Part shown: positions 52,615 through 61,164 of the stretch, in pieces
Position numbering within the stretch: the first letter of the stretch is position 1
Layout of the letters: each line of letters opens with the position of its first letter
Assembly (NCBI RefSeq): GCF_014636635.1
Contig: NZ_BMEO01000004.1
Coordinates: forward strand, 124,001-188,000
Reading direction: 5' to 3'
Length of the DNA: 64,000 nucleotides
DNA from: Marinicella pacifica
GTDB taxonomy: Bacteria > Pseudomonadota > Gammaproteobacteria > Xanthomonadales > Marinicellaceae
Position numbers and translations under genes: made by a program
Notes under the pieces: generated by a model
Seen by the model: only the letters and a program-made list of their open reading frames with translations
What the model was told of the DNA's origin: nothing
Database searches by the model: none

Positions 52615-53366
52615 ATGAACTATATTTCTGGTTAGTACCGATCGCGGTTATTTTCTTTTTGTTAACCTCGATGATTCACATCATGCGCGAGTATGAACGT
52701 GCGGTAATTTTCACCCTGGGTCGCTTTGATAAGGTCAAAGGCCCGGGATTTATCCTGGTGATTCCTTTTATCCAACAATTGGTGCGGGTCGATTTACGCA
52801 CTGTGGTGATGGACGTTCCCACGCAGGATGTGATTTCCCTGGACAACGTCTCGGTTAAGGTCAACGCCGTTATTTATTACCGCATTTTAGACCCCGAAAA
52901 AGCCATTATTCAGGTAGAAAAAGTCCATGACGCCACCAGCCAGCTGGCTCAAACCACGTTACGTTCGGTTCTTGGGAAACATGAACTGGATGAAATGCTC
53001 TCTGAGCGCGACTCACTGAACGCCGATATCCAGGAAATTCTCGACAAGCAAACCAACGCCTGGGGTATTAAAGTGGCCAACGTAGAAATTAAACATGTGG
53101 ATCTTGATGAATCCATGATTCGTGCCATCGCCCGCCAAGCTGAAGCCGAACGTCAGCGCCGCGCCAAAGTGATTCTGGCCGAAGGTGAGCAACAAGCTGC
53201 TGCCAAACTGGTGGAAGCCGCCAAAGAAATGACCGAATCGGCCGGTGCCATGCAGTTGCGCTATCTACAAACCCTCAGTGACATCGGCAACGAGAAAAAT
53301 TCCACCATCGTGTTCCCAATGCCGATGGAAATCATTGGACCCATTTTGGAAAAACTTAAGAAATAA
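52611..53366 (+). CDS. Slipin/stomatin-like SPFH protein
   Basis: The start at ATG 52611 ([23 protein letters not shown]) overlaps the nfeD stop and gives 251 residues: one N-terminal membrane hairpin or helix, then the SPFH/band-7 domain ([73 protein letters not shown]), a helical region ([36 protein letters not shown]) and a C-terminal assembly motif ([13 protein letters not shown]). It organises membrane microdomains and is the substrate or regulator of NfeD proteases. Confidence 0.95.
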   Translation: MNELYFWLVPIAVIFFLLTSMIHIMREYERAVIFTLGRFDKVKGPGFILVIPFIQQLVRVDLRTVVMDVPTQDVISLDNVSVKVNAVIYYRILDPEKAIIQVEKVHDATSQLAQTTLRSVLGKHELDEMLSERDSLNADIQEILDKQTNAWGIKVANVEIKHVDLDESMIRAIARQAEAERQRRAKVILAEGEQQAAAKLVEAAKEMTESAGAMQLRYLQTLSDIGNEKNSTIVFPMPMEIIGPILEKLKK

Positions 53367-53368
53367 AC

Positions 53369-54037
53369 ATGCACCCGCTCAACAAGCAAACATTCAAACG
53401 ATTACATGGCGTGATGAGTTTGCTTGTTGTTATTGGATGTTGCTTAAACACAGCGCTTTTCGCTGATTCAGATTGTGGCAACAACCCACAGGCAGTGCAA
53501 TTAGCTCAATTGATCCGTCAACACCCACATCAGACCAGAACAACAATCAAATGCAATGCACTTTTAACAAAAATTGCAGAACAAAAGGCCCAACTTCTGA
53601 GCGAACACAGTATTCTGATGCACAACATCGGTCGTTTATCACCCAACCAGAATTTACAAAAAAACGGCTATCCACTCAGTAAAGATTATTCGACAATTGG
53701 CAACCAGGTAGAAGCCATTGCTGCAGGAAACAAGTACGCACATGAAACCTTCGAACAATTGCTGAATAGTGAGAACCACCGCCATTTACTTCTGGGCCAG
53801 CAGCTTTTTTATCAATACCAGAATGAACTTGGCGTGGCTTACGTTCGAGAGACAAAGAGCCCCTATGACTATTATTGGGTGATTTATATCGCCGATCACG
53901 ACCACCGACCCAAACCTGAGTCCGAACTTACTGTCATCTCCGAATTTAAACTTGACTTACCAGAGTACAAGACTTCAATTCGAGAACGGCACCGTCAATC
54001 AAGAGCCGGCCGCCCTTTAATGACCACAGACCAATGA
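53369..54037 (+). CDS. Secreted CAP (SCP-like) domain protein
   Basis: A 222-residue protein with an N-terminal hydrophobic signal (MSLLVVIGCCLNTALFA|DSD, about residues 16-32). The middle follows the CAP superfamily: NALLTKIAEQKAQLLSEHSILMHNIGRLSPNQNLQKNGYPLSKDYSTIGNQVEAIAAGNKYAHETFEQLLNSENHRHLLLGQ and NELGVAYV...YYWVIYIA. Only part of the classical His/Glu tetrad is visible, so catalysis or metal binding is uncertain. It begins 2 bp after the slipin stop and is probably on the nfeD-slipin transcript, an unusual companion. Confidence 0.75.
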   Translation: MHPLNKQTFKRLHGVMSLLVVIGCCLNTALFADSDCGNNPQAVQLAQLIRQHPHQTRTTIKCNALLTKIAEQKAQLLSEHSILMHNIGRLSPNQNLQKNGYPLSKDYSTIGNQVEAIAAGNKYAHETFEQLLNSENHRHLLLGQQLFYQYQNELGVAYVRETKSPYDYYWVIYIADHDHRPKPESELTVISEFKLDLPEYKTSIRERHRQSRAGRPLMTTDQ

Positions 54038-54088
54038 TTTTTTAGTTAAAACTGTGAACTCGGTAAACACATAAATTAATCACTTCTC

Positions 54089-54094
54089 TATAAT
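54089..54094 (+). promoter_or_regulatory. TATAAT -10 element before the Sel1-TonB gene
   Basis: A perfect TATAAT lies 15 bp before the ATG at 54110 (30 bp before the ATG at 54125). No convincing -35 was found. A very short leader is implied. Confidence 0.4.
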
Positions 54095-54109
54095 ATATTA
54101 CATTCGTTT

Positions 54110-55462
54110 ATGAAGAAGAAATCAATGAAAATAGCATCAATTTTGTGTTTTTTATTAAGCACTTCCGCTGCTTCTGCCGATTTTTTGGATGCCGGTGAAG
54201 CCTATGAACAAAAAAACTACCCAACCGCTTTAAAAGAATACCAGGCTTTAGCAAAACTCGGCCACCATGAAGCCCAACATAATCTGGCGGTGATGCATTA
54301 TTTGGGTCAAGGTACGGACAAAAATCCGGTTCAAGCTTATGCCTGGGCCACATTGCTCAATACTGCCGATGACCCCAAGCTTCATGTTCTGCAAAATAAA
54401 ATTAAAGACACCCTGACTGAAGCACAATTGAATGAAGCCGTCAAACAAGCGGAATTACTCCATCAAGAATATGGCAAGTCAATAATTTCTGAGCGCTTAG
54501 CTCCACCTGAAACCCCGGTGTCAACTAACGCATCGGCGCATTCTGACTACAACCTTAAACTGGTCAAAACTCAGGCGCCCAGCTACCCGTATAAAGCCCT
54601 TAAAAAAGGACAACAGGGTTGGGTAACCACCGTGTTTGAAGTTCATCCCGACGGTTCACTCAGGCGGCCGGTGATTGCCACCAGCTATCCCGAGGGCATC
54701 TTTGAAGAGGCCACCTTAGAAGCCCTGCGAAAATTTCGTTTTAAGGTGACTTACCAGGATGGCATCAAACCCTATCCGATTGCTGTCTCCCAAACCATGG
54801 TTTTTTCTTTAACAAACAGACAGTCACGTTATGAAGATGTTTACAAAGAACGATTGAAAACCCTGAAAGATCTCAGCGCGCAAAATCATCCCGATGCTTT
54901 TTATCACCTGGCCATGGCCATTGATAAAAACAGCCCGGTTAATAAATCATTGGATTTAAAATCAGATCAGGCAAGCATTAATCAATGGTTATTTAAAGCG
55001 GCGCAAAGCGGCCAAATCGATGCGCAGTATCAACTTGGCAATAATTTATATAGCGGCAAAGGTGGCTATCAGGACCGTAAAAAAGGTGTTCGGTGGCTTT
55101 TAATCGCAGCCGAAAACAACCAAGCTCAGGCTGCGCGCCGTCTGTCACAGATTTTCAAAACCAGACCGGACATGAACCCGACCCAACACCCTACTCATTA
55201 TTGGCTGGCTCAGGCTGCTGAACAAGGTGATTTGGATGCCCAATTAAACTATGCTGAGTGGTTGGCTGATAACAGCGATGATTTGGCACACATAAACCAT
55301 GCGTTGGACTTGTTAGATGCCTACGCTGAAGAACGACCTGAAACGGTCATCTGGTATCGAACCGCCGCCCAATTGCATGAAAAGTCCGGTAATGAGAAAC
55401 TCGCCAAAAAACACCACAAAAAAGCCAATCGTCTTGCCAAACGCATGGGCTGGGATGATTAA
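54110..55462 (+). CDS. Sel1-repeat protein with embedded TonB C-terminal domain
   Basis: A 450-residue secreted protein. After a cleavable signal peptide (CFLLSTSAASA|DFL) come one Sel1/TPR-like repeat (about 30-85: ALKEYQALAKLGHHEAQHNLAVMHYLGQGTDKNPVQAYAWATLL), a TonB C-terminal domain (about 143-243: LKLVKTQAPSYPYKALKKGQQGWVTTVFEVHPDGSLRRPVIATSYPEGIFEEATLEALRKFRFKV), then further Sel1 repeats (about 300-400: AQSGQIDAQYQLGNNLYSGKGGYQDRKKGVRWLLIAAENN; AEQGDLDAQLNYAEWLAD). True TonB proteins have an N-terminal membrane anchor and a proline-rich spacer; neither is present, so energy transduction is doubtful. ATG 54125 is an alternative start. Confidence 0.85.
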   Translation: MKKKSMKIASILCFLLSTSAASADFLDAGEAYEQKNYPTALKEYQALAKLGHHEAQHNLAVMHYLGQGTDKNPVQAYAWATLLNTADDPKLHVLQNKIKDTLTEAQLNEAVKQAELLHQEYGKSIISERLAPPETPVSTNASAHSDYNLKLVKTQAPSYPYKALKKGQQGWVTTVFEVHPDGSLRRPVIATSYPEGIFEEATLEALRKFRFKVTYQDGIKPYPIAVSQTMVFSLTNRQSRYEDVYKERLKTLKDLSAQNHPDAFYHLAMAIDKNSPVNKSLDLKSDQASINQWLFKAAQSGQIDAQYQLGNNLYSGKGGYQDRKKGVRWLLIAAENNQAQAARRLSQIFKTRPDMNPTQHPTHYWLAQAAEQGDLDAQLNYAEWLADNSDDLAHINHALDLLDAYAEERPETVIWYRTAAQLHEKSGNEKLAKKHHKKANRLAKRMGWDD

Positions 55463-55550
55463 AGTACCAGATAAAAACAACAAAATTAATATTGTCATGC
55501 ATACTGGTTAACTATTGGAAAGACCAATACCAATTATCAATAAGCACAAA

Positions 55551-55572
55551 AAAAGCGCCCTGAGACGCTTTT
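55551..55572 (-). terminator. Terminator of the CTERM-like protein gene
   Basis: AAAAGCG (55551-55557), loop CCCTGAGA, and CGCTTTT (55566-55572). Read leftward, the stem is followed by an uninterrupted TTTTTTT run continuing to about 55548. It lies 24 bp past the stop of the leftward gene. Rightward use for the Sel1-TonB gene is possible but with a shorter T-run. Confidence 0.8.
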
Positions 55573-55595
55573 ACAAGGTATTGTTCATTATTTAG

Positions 55596-56489
55596 TTATG
55601 ACAGTACCCATTTACGTCGGACCGTCCATAACAGTCCCAATGACAACAAAATTATACCAAAGGTGCCTAATCCCGGTACCGGCATGGCGGGCGTTGGCGG
55701 TTGACCGGCCGCATCTGTATCAATCATCAAGTTATCCATATCAGCCGTTTCGCCTGAACCAAATTGGAAATTATCATTATAAAAAACCACTTGTTCCACA
55801 TTGTCAGACGCTGATAACATCGTGGTTTGTGTCCAGATTAAAGTACCGTCTAAATAATACTCAACACCCGCTGTACCACCCGGATTGGTGACCACTTCAA
55901 AATTAAAATAGCTATTCACGGGCCACGCCACGCCAGTGTCCTCATAGGCAAAACCACCACCCAAATCATCGGCCACAAAAATATTGCCCTGCCAATCAAA
56001 ATTAACATTCCATGTTGCAAATGTTAATGATGGCGCTTGACCAATTAAATAATAATCAGAACCGCCTGAGCTCGAAATCATAAAATCCGCATTGACTCGG
56101 TTTTCAACACCGGCCGGTTGCGGTCCTAAATCGGGGCTAAAACCACCCACATCAGTACCCCAGGATATACTTGTATCTTCGGCCATTCTGAAATGCTGTG
56201 AGCCCGAAGCCGGGTTGCTGTTATCAATGGTTGGTTCTACTGAGCTGTTTGCAAAAACGGTCCAACCGGCCTGACCACCTAAAAACCCCAAACTAAAACC
56301 TTCACTGGCTTCAAAGCCATGGCTATCCACTAAAAACGGGGTGTTCACTGAAGATAACTGTCCATCTGGGCTCAGGGCCTCAATTGTGACGGCACGTTCT
56401 GGCTTCGTTGTTGGTTTATTCGCGCTAATCGCAGCCCATGATAAAGTGGTTAACATAATAGTTAACGTTACTTTAGATATTTGATTCAT
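55596..56489 (-). CDS. Secreted protein with PEP/IPTL-CTERM-like sorting tail
   Basis: The start at 56489 (MNQISKVTLTIMLTTLSWAAISA|NKP) is supported by GGAG just upstream and gives 297 residues. The mature part looks like a beta-rich, lectin/jelly-roll-type domain (about 50-260: FLGGQAGWTVFANSSVEPTIDNSNPASGSQHFRMAED... YYLDGTLIWTQTTMLSASDNVEQVVFYNDNFQFGSGETADMDNLMID). The end, PAMPVPGLGTFGIILLSLGLLWTVRRKW, has a VPxL motif, a single helix and an Arg-rich tip, as in exosortase or related sorting signals. Likely exported and processed at the envelope. No sorting enzyme gene is seen in the window. Confidence 0.78.
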   Translation of the reverse strand: MNQISKVTLTIMLTTLSWAAISANKPTTKPERAVTIEALSPDGQLSSVNTPFLVDSHGFEASEGFSLGFLGGQAGWTVFANSSVEPTIDNSNPASGSQHFRMAEDTSISWGTDVGGFSPDLGPQPAGVENRVNADFMISSSGGSDYYLIGQAPSLTFATWNVNFDWQGNIFVADDLGGGFAYEDTGVAWPVNSYFNFEVVTNPGGTAGVEYYLDGTLIWTQTTMLSASDNVEQVVFYNDNFQFGSGETADMDNLMIDTDAAGQPPTPAMPVPGLGTFGIILLSLGLLWTVRRKWVLS

Positions 56490-56627
56490 AAATTCTCCAA
56501 ATTTTTCATTGTTAATTAAAATCGCTTTGCTAATATAACGAAATGTTAAGAGAATGTAAATCAATTCACAGGATATTTATTATGTTTTATTTATTTCTTT
56601 TCTTTTTGCTTAAAACAACAAGTATAA

Positions 56628-56651
56628 AAAACCCGCCGAATGACGGGTTTT
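56628..56651 (-). terminator. Terminator at the end of the pnp 3' region
   Basis: AAAACCCG (56628-56635), loop CCGAATGA, and CGGGTTTT (56644-56651). Read leftward the stem is followed by TTTTTTATA. It is the first good terminator met by transcription leaving pnp and lies beyond the tandem repeat array, so that array is probably transcribed. Confidence 0.78.
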
Positions 56652-56684
56652 CAGTGAGGTTAGGTTGTGTTGAATCCTAAACAG

Positions 56685-57183
56685 CCTGAGCGAATCTGAG
56701 TGTGGAGATCAAGGCGGAAGCTTTTATCCGAAGGCCTGAGCGCACGAGTCGTGCGTGAAGGTCTCGGGTAAGCGCTTGCAACGCAGAGATCCGCGCTCAA
56801 TTTAGAGTCCTGAGCGAATCTGAGTGTGGAGATCAAGGCGGAAGCTTTTATCCGAAGGCCTGAGCGCATAAGTCGTGCGTGAAGGTCTCGGCTAAGAGCT
56901 TGCAACGCAGAGATTCGCGCTCAATTTAGAGTCCTGAGCGAATCTGAGTGTGAAGATCAAGGCGGAAGCTTTTAACCGAAGGCCTGAGCGCACAAGTCGT
57001 GCGTGAAGGTCTCGGCTAAGAGCTTGCAACGCAGAGATTAGCGCTCAATTTAGAGTCCTGAGCGAATCTGAGTGTGGAGATCAAGGCGGAAGCTTTTATC
57101 CGAAGGCCTGAGCGCACAAGTCGTGCGTGAAGGTCTCGGGTAAGCGCTTGCAACGCAGAGATCCGCGCTCAGATTCGCTCAGG
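56685..57183. repeat. Four-copy tandem array of a 124-bp palindromic repeat, bounded by 16-bp inverted ends
   Basis: Copies begin at 56685, 56809, 56933 and 57057, an exact 124-bp period; the fourth lacks the last few bases. Copies differ at only a few positions. Each begins CCTGAGCGAATCTGAG and ends with a partly complementary AGAT-CGCGCTCA, then a spacer ATTTAGAGT. Inside are further nested inverted pairs: CGCACGA-G-TCGTGCG in the centre of copy 1, and AGCTTTTAACCGA facing TCGGCTAAGAGCT in copy 3. The whole unit can thus fold as one long imperfect hairpin. The outermost ends (56685-56700 and 57168-57183) are perfect 16-bp inverted repeats. The right end is 5 bp from the pnp stop codon. The period is not a multiple of three and no gene is supported. 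Apart from the array and the terminator, 56490-56684 is AT-rich and holds nothing else I can identify. Confidence 0.95.
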
Positions 57184-57188
57184 AGGAT

Positions 57189-59288
57189 TTATTCTGGCTT
57201 ATCAAGCAGAGCTTTCATCGATAAACGCACACGGCCTTGTTTGTCCACTTCCAAAACTTTCACCCGAACCATGTCACCTTCGGACATTTTATCGGTGACT
57301 TTGGCAACGCGTTCGTGGCAGATTTCAGAGATGTGCACCATACCATCCTGACCGGGCAATAGGTTCACAAAAGCACCGAAATCCATTATTTTGACCACTT
57401 TACCTTCATAAACAGCACCCACTTCCACTTCAGCGGTGAGGTCTTCAATGCGTTTTTTCGCCGCATCGGAGTCCTGCTGATTTATCGCCGCAATGGTCAC
57501 CGTGCCATCATCATCAATATCGATGGTGGTATTGGTTTCTTCGGTCAGGGCACGGATGGTGGCGCCGCCTTTACCAATGATATCGCGAATCTTATCCGGA
57601 TTAACCTGAATGGTTTCTAAGCGTGGCGCATAGGCCGACATTTCTTCACGAGGCGACGAAATAACTTTGTTCATTTCAGCCAAAATAAACTGCCGACCGG
57701 CGGTGGCCTGGTGCAAAGCTATTTCCATGATTTCAGAAGTAATGCCCTCAATCTTAATGTCCATTTGTAAAGCCGTGATGGCATCTTCGGTTCCGGCCAC
57801 CTTAAAATCCATATCACCGAGGTGGTCTTCATCACCCAAAATATCTGACAGTACGGCAAAATCATCGCCTTCTTTAATCAGACCCATGGCAATGCCGGCC
57901 ACCGGTGCTTTTAAGGGAATACCGGCATCCATCATCGATAAGGATGAACCGCATACAGACGCCATGGAACTGGAGCCGTTGGACTCGGTAATTTCCGAAA
58001 CGATACGTTTCACGTACGGAAAATCTTCTTCTTTTGGCACGACTGCCATTAAACCGCGTTTTGCTAAGCGACCGTGGCCAATTTCGCGGCGTTTTGGACC
58101 TCCCATGAAACCGGCTTCACCGACACAAAACGGCGGAAAATTATAATGCAACATGAAATCGTCTTTGGTTTCGCCTTCAATACCATCAATCAACTGGGCA
58201 TCCCGACCGGTGCCCAACGTGGTGGCGACAATGGCCTGGGTTTCACCGCGGGTGAACAGGGCTGAACCATGCGCACGCGGCAACAAGCCCACTTCAACAT
58301 GAATTGGACGCACTGTGTCTTTATCACGACCGTCAATCCGTTTGGCACCGGAAATAATTTTTTGGCGCACATGTTGTTTTTCCAGTTGACCCAAGGCTTC
58401 AGCCACTTCCTTGGCTTCATATTTGGCGTCTTCTTCGCCTTCAGGACAAAAATGATTGACCACATTCTCGCGTAATAAAGCCAGCGCATTGTATCGGTCT
58501 TCTTTGACCTGGTTGGCAAAAGCCGCTTCAATGTCGGCACCAAATTCGGATGATATGGCATTGAGTAAATCTTCATTGGTCTCAGGCGGCTGCCATTCCC
58601 AGCGGGGTTTACCCACATCAGCAGCCATTTCTTTGATGGCATCAATGGCCACCTGCATCTGTTCATGACCATAATTAACTGCTCCCAACATTTGTTGTTC
58701 GGTTAATAAATCCGCTTCTGATTCAACCATCAACACGGCTTTGTCGGTTCCGGCCACCACCAAATCCAATTGTGAGCTTTCCAATTGCTCTAAAGACGGA
58801 TTTAATAAATACTCACCGTCTTTGAAACCGATGCGGGCGGCACCGATTGGGCCGTTAAACGGAATGCCGGAAATTGCCAGGGCTGCCGAAGCACCTAACA
58901 GGGCCGGAATATCCGAATCAATGTCTTTATCAAAGGACATCACCTGAGCAATCACTTGCACTTCGTTTTTAAATCCATTGGGAAATAAGGGCCGAATGGG
59001 GCGATCAATCAAACGACAAATTAAGGTTTCTTTCTCCGTGGGACGGCCTTCACGCTTAAAGAATCCTCCCGGAATGGCACCGGCGGCATAGAATTTTTCC
59101 TGATAATTCACTGTTAACGGGAAAAAGCCCTGGTTTGGATCGGCTTCTTTTTTTCCCACCACGGTCACCAATAAAACAGTGTCTCCCATGGTGATTTTAA
59201 CGGCACCGGTTGCCTGGCGTGCAATTTGACCGGTTTCTAATGTGACGGTATGACGGCCGTACTGAAATTGTTTTGTGTATTTATTCAT
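57189..59288 (-). CDS. pnp: Polyribonucleotide nucleotidyltransferase
   Basis: PNPase degrades RNA 3' to 5' using phosphate and is a core of the degradosome. The 699-residue protein has two RNase PH domains (first at 1-140; second about 310-540 with [61 protein letters not shown]), a KH domain ([38 protein letters not shown]) and an S1 domain ([38 protein letters not shown]). AGGAAGAG precedes the start. It follows rpsO in the classic order. Its 3' region carries a hairpin-forming repeat array. Confidence 0.99.
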   Translation of the reverse strand: MNKYTKQFQYGRHTVTLETGQIARQATGAVKITMGDTVLLVTVVGKKEADPNQGFFPLTVNYQEKFYAAGAIPGGFFKREGRPTEKETLICRLIDRPIRPLFPNGFKNEVQVIAQVMSFDKDIDSDIPALLGASAALAISGIPFNGPIGAARIGFKDGEYLLNPSLEQLESSQLDLVVAGTDKAVLMVESEADLLTEQQMLGAVNYGHEQMQVAIDAIKEMAADVGKPRWEWQPPETNEDLLNAISSEFGADIEAAFANQVKEDRYNALALLRENVVNHFCPEGEEDAKYEAKEVAEALGQLEKQHVRQKIISGAKRIDGRDKDTVRPIHVEVGLLPRAHGSALFTRGETQAIVATTLGTGRDAQLIDGIEGETKDDFMLHYNFPPFCVGEAGFMGGPKRREIGHGRLAKRGLMAVVPKEEDFPYVKRIVSEITESNGSSSMASVCGSSLSMMDAGIPLKAPVAGIAMGLIKEGDDFAVLSDILGDEDHLGDMDFKVAGTEDAITALQMDIKIEGITSEIMEIALHQATAGRQFILAEMNKVISSPREEMSAYAPRLETIQVNPDKIRDIIGKGGATIRALTEETNTTIDIDDDGTVTIAAINQQDSDAAKKRIEDLTAEVEVGAVYEGKVVKIMDFGAFVNLLPGQDGMVHISEICHERVAKVTDKMSEGDMVRVKVLEVDKQGRVRLSMKALLDKPE

Positions 59289-59368
59289 TTTTCTCTTCCT
59301 GACCTACTTATTGGCCTGTTAACTTTTCTATTCTCTTCTCCAATCTTGCAGGCTCCCTTGAACCTACA

Positions 59369-59394
59369 AAAAACCCCCTAAAGCGGGGGTTTTT
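59369..59394 (-). terminator. Terminator/attenuator between rpsO and pnp
   Basis: AAAAACCCCC (59369-59378), loop TAAAGC, and GGGGGTTTTT (59385-59394) make a strong GC stem. Read leftward it is followed by a run of six Ts. It lies 7 bp past the rpsO stop; as in E. coli, partial read-through probably supplies some pnp transcription. Confidence 0.88.
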
Positions 59395-59401
59395 GCCAAT
59401 C

Positions 59402-59668
59402 TTATCGACGCAAGCCAAGACGCTGAATCAGGTTTTGATAGCGTTCTGCATCTTTGCGTTTAGTGTAAGCCAGCAATTTACGGCGTTGGTTAATCAGTTT
59501 TAATAAACCGCGCCGTGAGTGGATGTCTTTTTTATGGGTTTTAAAGTGGGTGGACAAATTGTTAATCCGAGCGGTTAACAAGGCCACTTGAACTTCCGGT
59601 GAACCGGTGTCGTTCTCACTTGTTTTGTATTCGTTAATAATCTCTTGTCTTTGTTCAACTGTAATCAT
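59402..59668 (-). CDS. rpsO: 30S ribosomal protein S15
   Basis: An 88-residue S15, an early-assembling 30S protein that binds the 16S central domain and forms an intersubunit bridge. Typical sequence: [80 protein letters not shown]. Length and end match the family exactly. It has its own promoter (59757-59785), a leader of about 80 nt, and a strong terminator. Confidence 0.99.
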   Translation of the reverse strand: MITVEQRQEIINEYKTSENDTGSPEVQVALLTARINNLSTHFKTHKKDIHSRRGLLKLINQRRKLLAYTKRKDAERYQNLIQRLGLRR

Positions 59669-59685
59669 CTCTTGTCTCGTTGAAG

Positions 59686-59700
59686 GGGACGTTGTGTCCC
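59686..59700 (-). promoter_or_regulatory. Hairpin in the rpsO leader, possible S15 autoregulatory element
   Basis: GGGAC-5 nt-GTCCC forms a short stem 18-32 nt before the rpsO start codon. S15 represses its own translation by binding leader structures in many bacteria, but the known motifs differ between lineages and I cannot match this one to a class. Confidence 0.3.
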
Positions 59701-59756
59701 GTGAAAAAATTGCCGGGAGGCCGTCAGACGAATCGCACCACCCAGGTAAGCCGCGT

Positions 59757-59785
59757 ATTCTAAAGGCTTAGCAGTTTAAACACAA
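59757..59785 (-). promoter_or_regulatory. Promoter of rpsO
   Basis: On the minus strand, TTGTGT (59780-59785) and TAGAAT (59757-59762) are spaced by exactly 17 bp, in the truB-rpsO gap. Transcription would start near 59750. Confidence 0.6.
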
Positions 59786-59825
59786 GCTTTTGTGGTATTT
59801 TTCATGGCCTTGCAGAGGCAAAATA

Positions 59826-60776
59826 TCAGCGCTCAATTTGATCCGCATTCTGAGATTGTTGGTAGGATTTCATAAATAATTTATGCACACGCAGTGATTT
59901 ATTAAACACTTTCCCCATGCCCATAAATAAGCCGTCAACATCATATAAGCGATGCATGCCGTTGCCACACGCCACTGCTGCCTGTTTACCATGAATCAGG
60001 TCTTGCGCTTGTTGTGGATTAAGGCTTATCTTCGGATATTCAATCAGTGCTGCATCAGCCGGCAGTAAAAATTGCTGCGGGCAATCACTTTGTTGCAATT
60101 GCGTCAGCGATTGCATATCAGCGCCGTCAAACACACCACTTTGGGTACGGTGTAAGGCATTGAGATGCGCCAGGGTGTCCATTTTTTCGGCCCAATCCTC
60201 AATCAGTATGCGGATATAGGTGCCCTTAGAACAATGTATCTGAAAAGTGACTGTCATGGGTCGGATGTCCGTATTAATGCTTATATAATCAAAAGCATGT
60301 ATATGGACTTTCCGGGCCGTGCGATGTACTTTTTTCCCTTCACGCGCCAACTCGTATAATCGCCGCCCCTGATGATGAAGCGCTGAATACATCGGCGGCG
60401 TTTGGTAGATTTCTCCGGTTAACTCGTCACAGGCTTGCTGGATTTGTCGGACGTTAAAATCGGGCACGGATTTTTCCATTTCAATGCGCCCAGTGGCGTC
60501 ACCGGTGTCGGTCCTGGCGCCCAAAACGGCTGTCGCCACATAGGTTTTATCGGCGTTAATCATGAGATCAGCCACTTTGGTGGCATCACCGAAACAACAG
60601 GGCAATAAGCCGGTGGCCATCGGGTCTAAATTACCGGTATGACCGGCTTTATTGGCTTTGAGCAAATGTCGCACTTTTTGCAAAGCCTGATTGGAGGTGA
60701 TGCCACCGGGTTTATTTAATAACAATATACCGTGAACATCGGTGAAATCTTGTTTGCGGCTGCCACGACGGCCCAT
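59826..60776 (-). CDS. truB: tRNA pseudouridine-55 synthase
   Basis: It makes the universally conserved pseudouridine 55 in the tRNA T-loop. The 316-residue protein shows GILLLNKPGGITSNQALQKVRHLLKANKAGHTGNLDPMATGLLP, with the catalytic Asp in NLDP, then DKTYVATAVLGARTDTGDATGRI, CDELTGEIYQTPPMYSALHHQGRRLYELAREG and the C-terminal PUA-like domain. It lies 13 bp after rbfA. Confidence 0.98.
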   Translation of the reverse strand: MGRRGSRKQDFTDVHGILLLNKPGGITSNQALQKVRHLLKANKAGHTGNLDPMATGLLPCCFGDATKVADLMINADKTYVATAVLGARTDTGDATGRIEMEKSVPDFNVRQIQQACDELTGEIYQTPPMYSALHHQGRRLYELAREGKKVHRTARKVHIHAFDYISINTDIRPMTVTFQIHCSKGTYIRILIEDWAEKMDTLAHLNALHRTQSGVFDGADMQSLTQLQQSDCPQQFLLPADAALIEYPKISLNPQQAQDLIHGKQAAVACGNGMHRLYDVDGLFMGMGKVFNKSLRVHKLFMKSYQQSQNADQIER

Positions 60777-60789
60777 ATTAATGACTCAC

Positions 60790-61158
60790 TTAATCCTCTT
60801 GTTGCGGATCACTGGCGCGGGCTTGCTTAATCAAGTCCTCCATTTTGCGGCCGTACTCTAAAGAATTGTCGTATTTAAAGCGCAATTCCGGTATCTTTCG
60901 CGCATGTAACTCAGATGCCATCACTTTCCGCAATGCGGCGGCATTGGCTTTCAACGTATCCAGGGCCAATCGTTCCTGAGCCGGATCCAATGTGTTGATA
61001 TAAACCGTGGCCACGGACAAGTCCCGGGTTACCTCGACATCAGAAATGGTGATGAACGAGGTGTCCTCATCCGGTAAGTTTTGATGAATCGCGGTGGCGA
61101 GTGTGCGTCGCAATTGCGCCGCCACCCGATCACTGCGGGTAAATTCTCTGTGTCCCAT
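60790..61158 (-). CDS. rbfA: Ribosome-binding factor A
   Basis: A 122-residue KH-fold factor needed for late 30S maturation and cold adaptation. Family pattern: RSDRVAAQLRRTLATAIHQNLPDEDTSFITISDVEVTRDLSVATVYINTL and ALRKVMASELHARKIPELRFKYDNSLEYGRKMEDLIKQA. It lies 6 bp after infB and 13 bp before truB in the standard nusA-infB operon. Confidence 0.98.
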   Translation of the reverse strand: MGHREFTRSDRVAAQLRRTLATAIHQNLPDEDTSFITISDVEVTRDLSVATVYINTLDPAQERLALDTLKANAAALRKVMASELHARKIPELRFKYDNSLEYGRKMEDLIKQARASDPQQED

Positions 61159-61164
61159 AGTCTT

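Noticed and set aside
54110-55462. Annotation as a true energy-transducing TonB
   Set aside because: It has a cleavable signal peptide, no N-terminal anchor and no proline-rich spacer, and no exbB/exbD genes are nearby.
56660-56905. Open reading frame through the tandem repeats on the minus strand
   Set aside because: The 124-bp period is not a multiple of three, so the frame changes at each copy, there is no ribosome site, and the peptide is Arg/Ser/Leu-rich noise.
56685-57183. CRISPR array
   Set aside because: The whole 124-bp unit is repeated with no variable spacers, and no cas genes are in the window.
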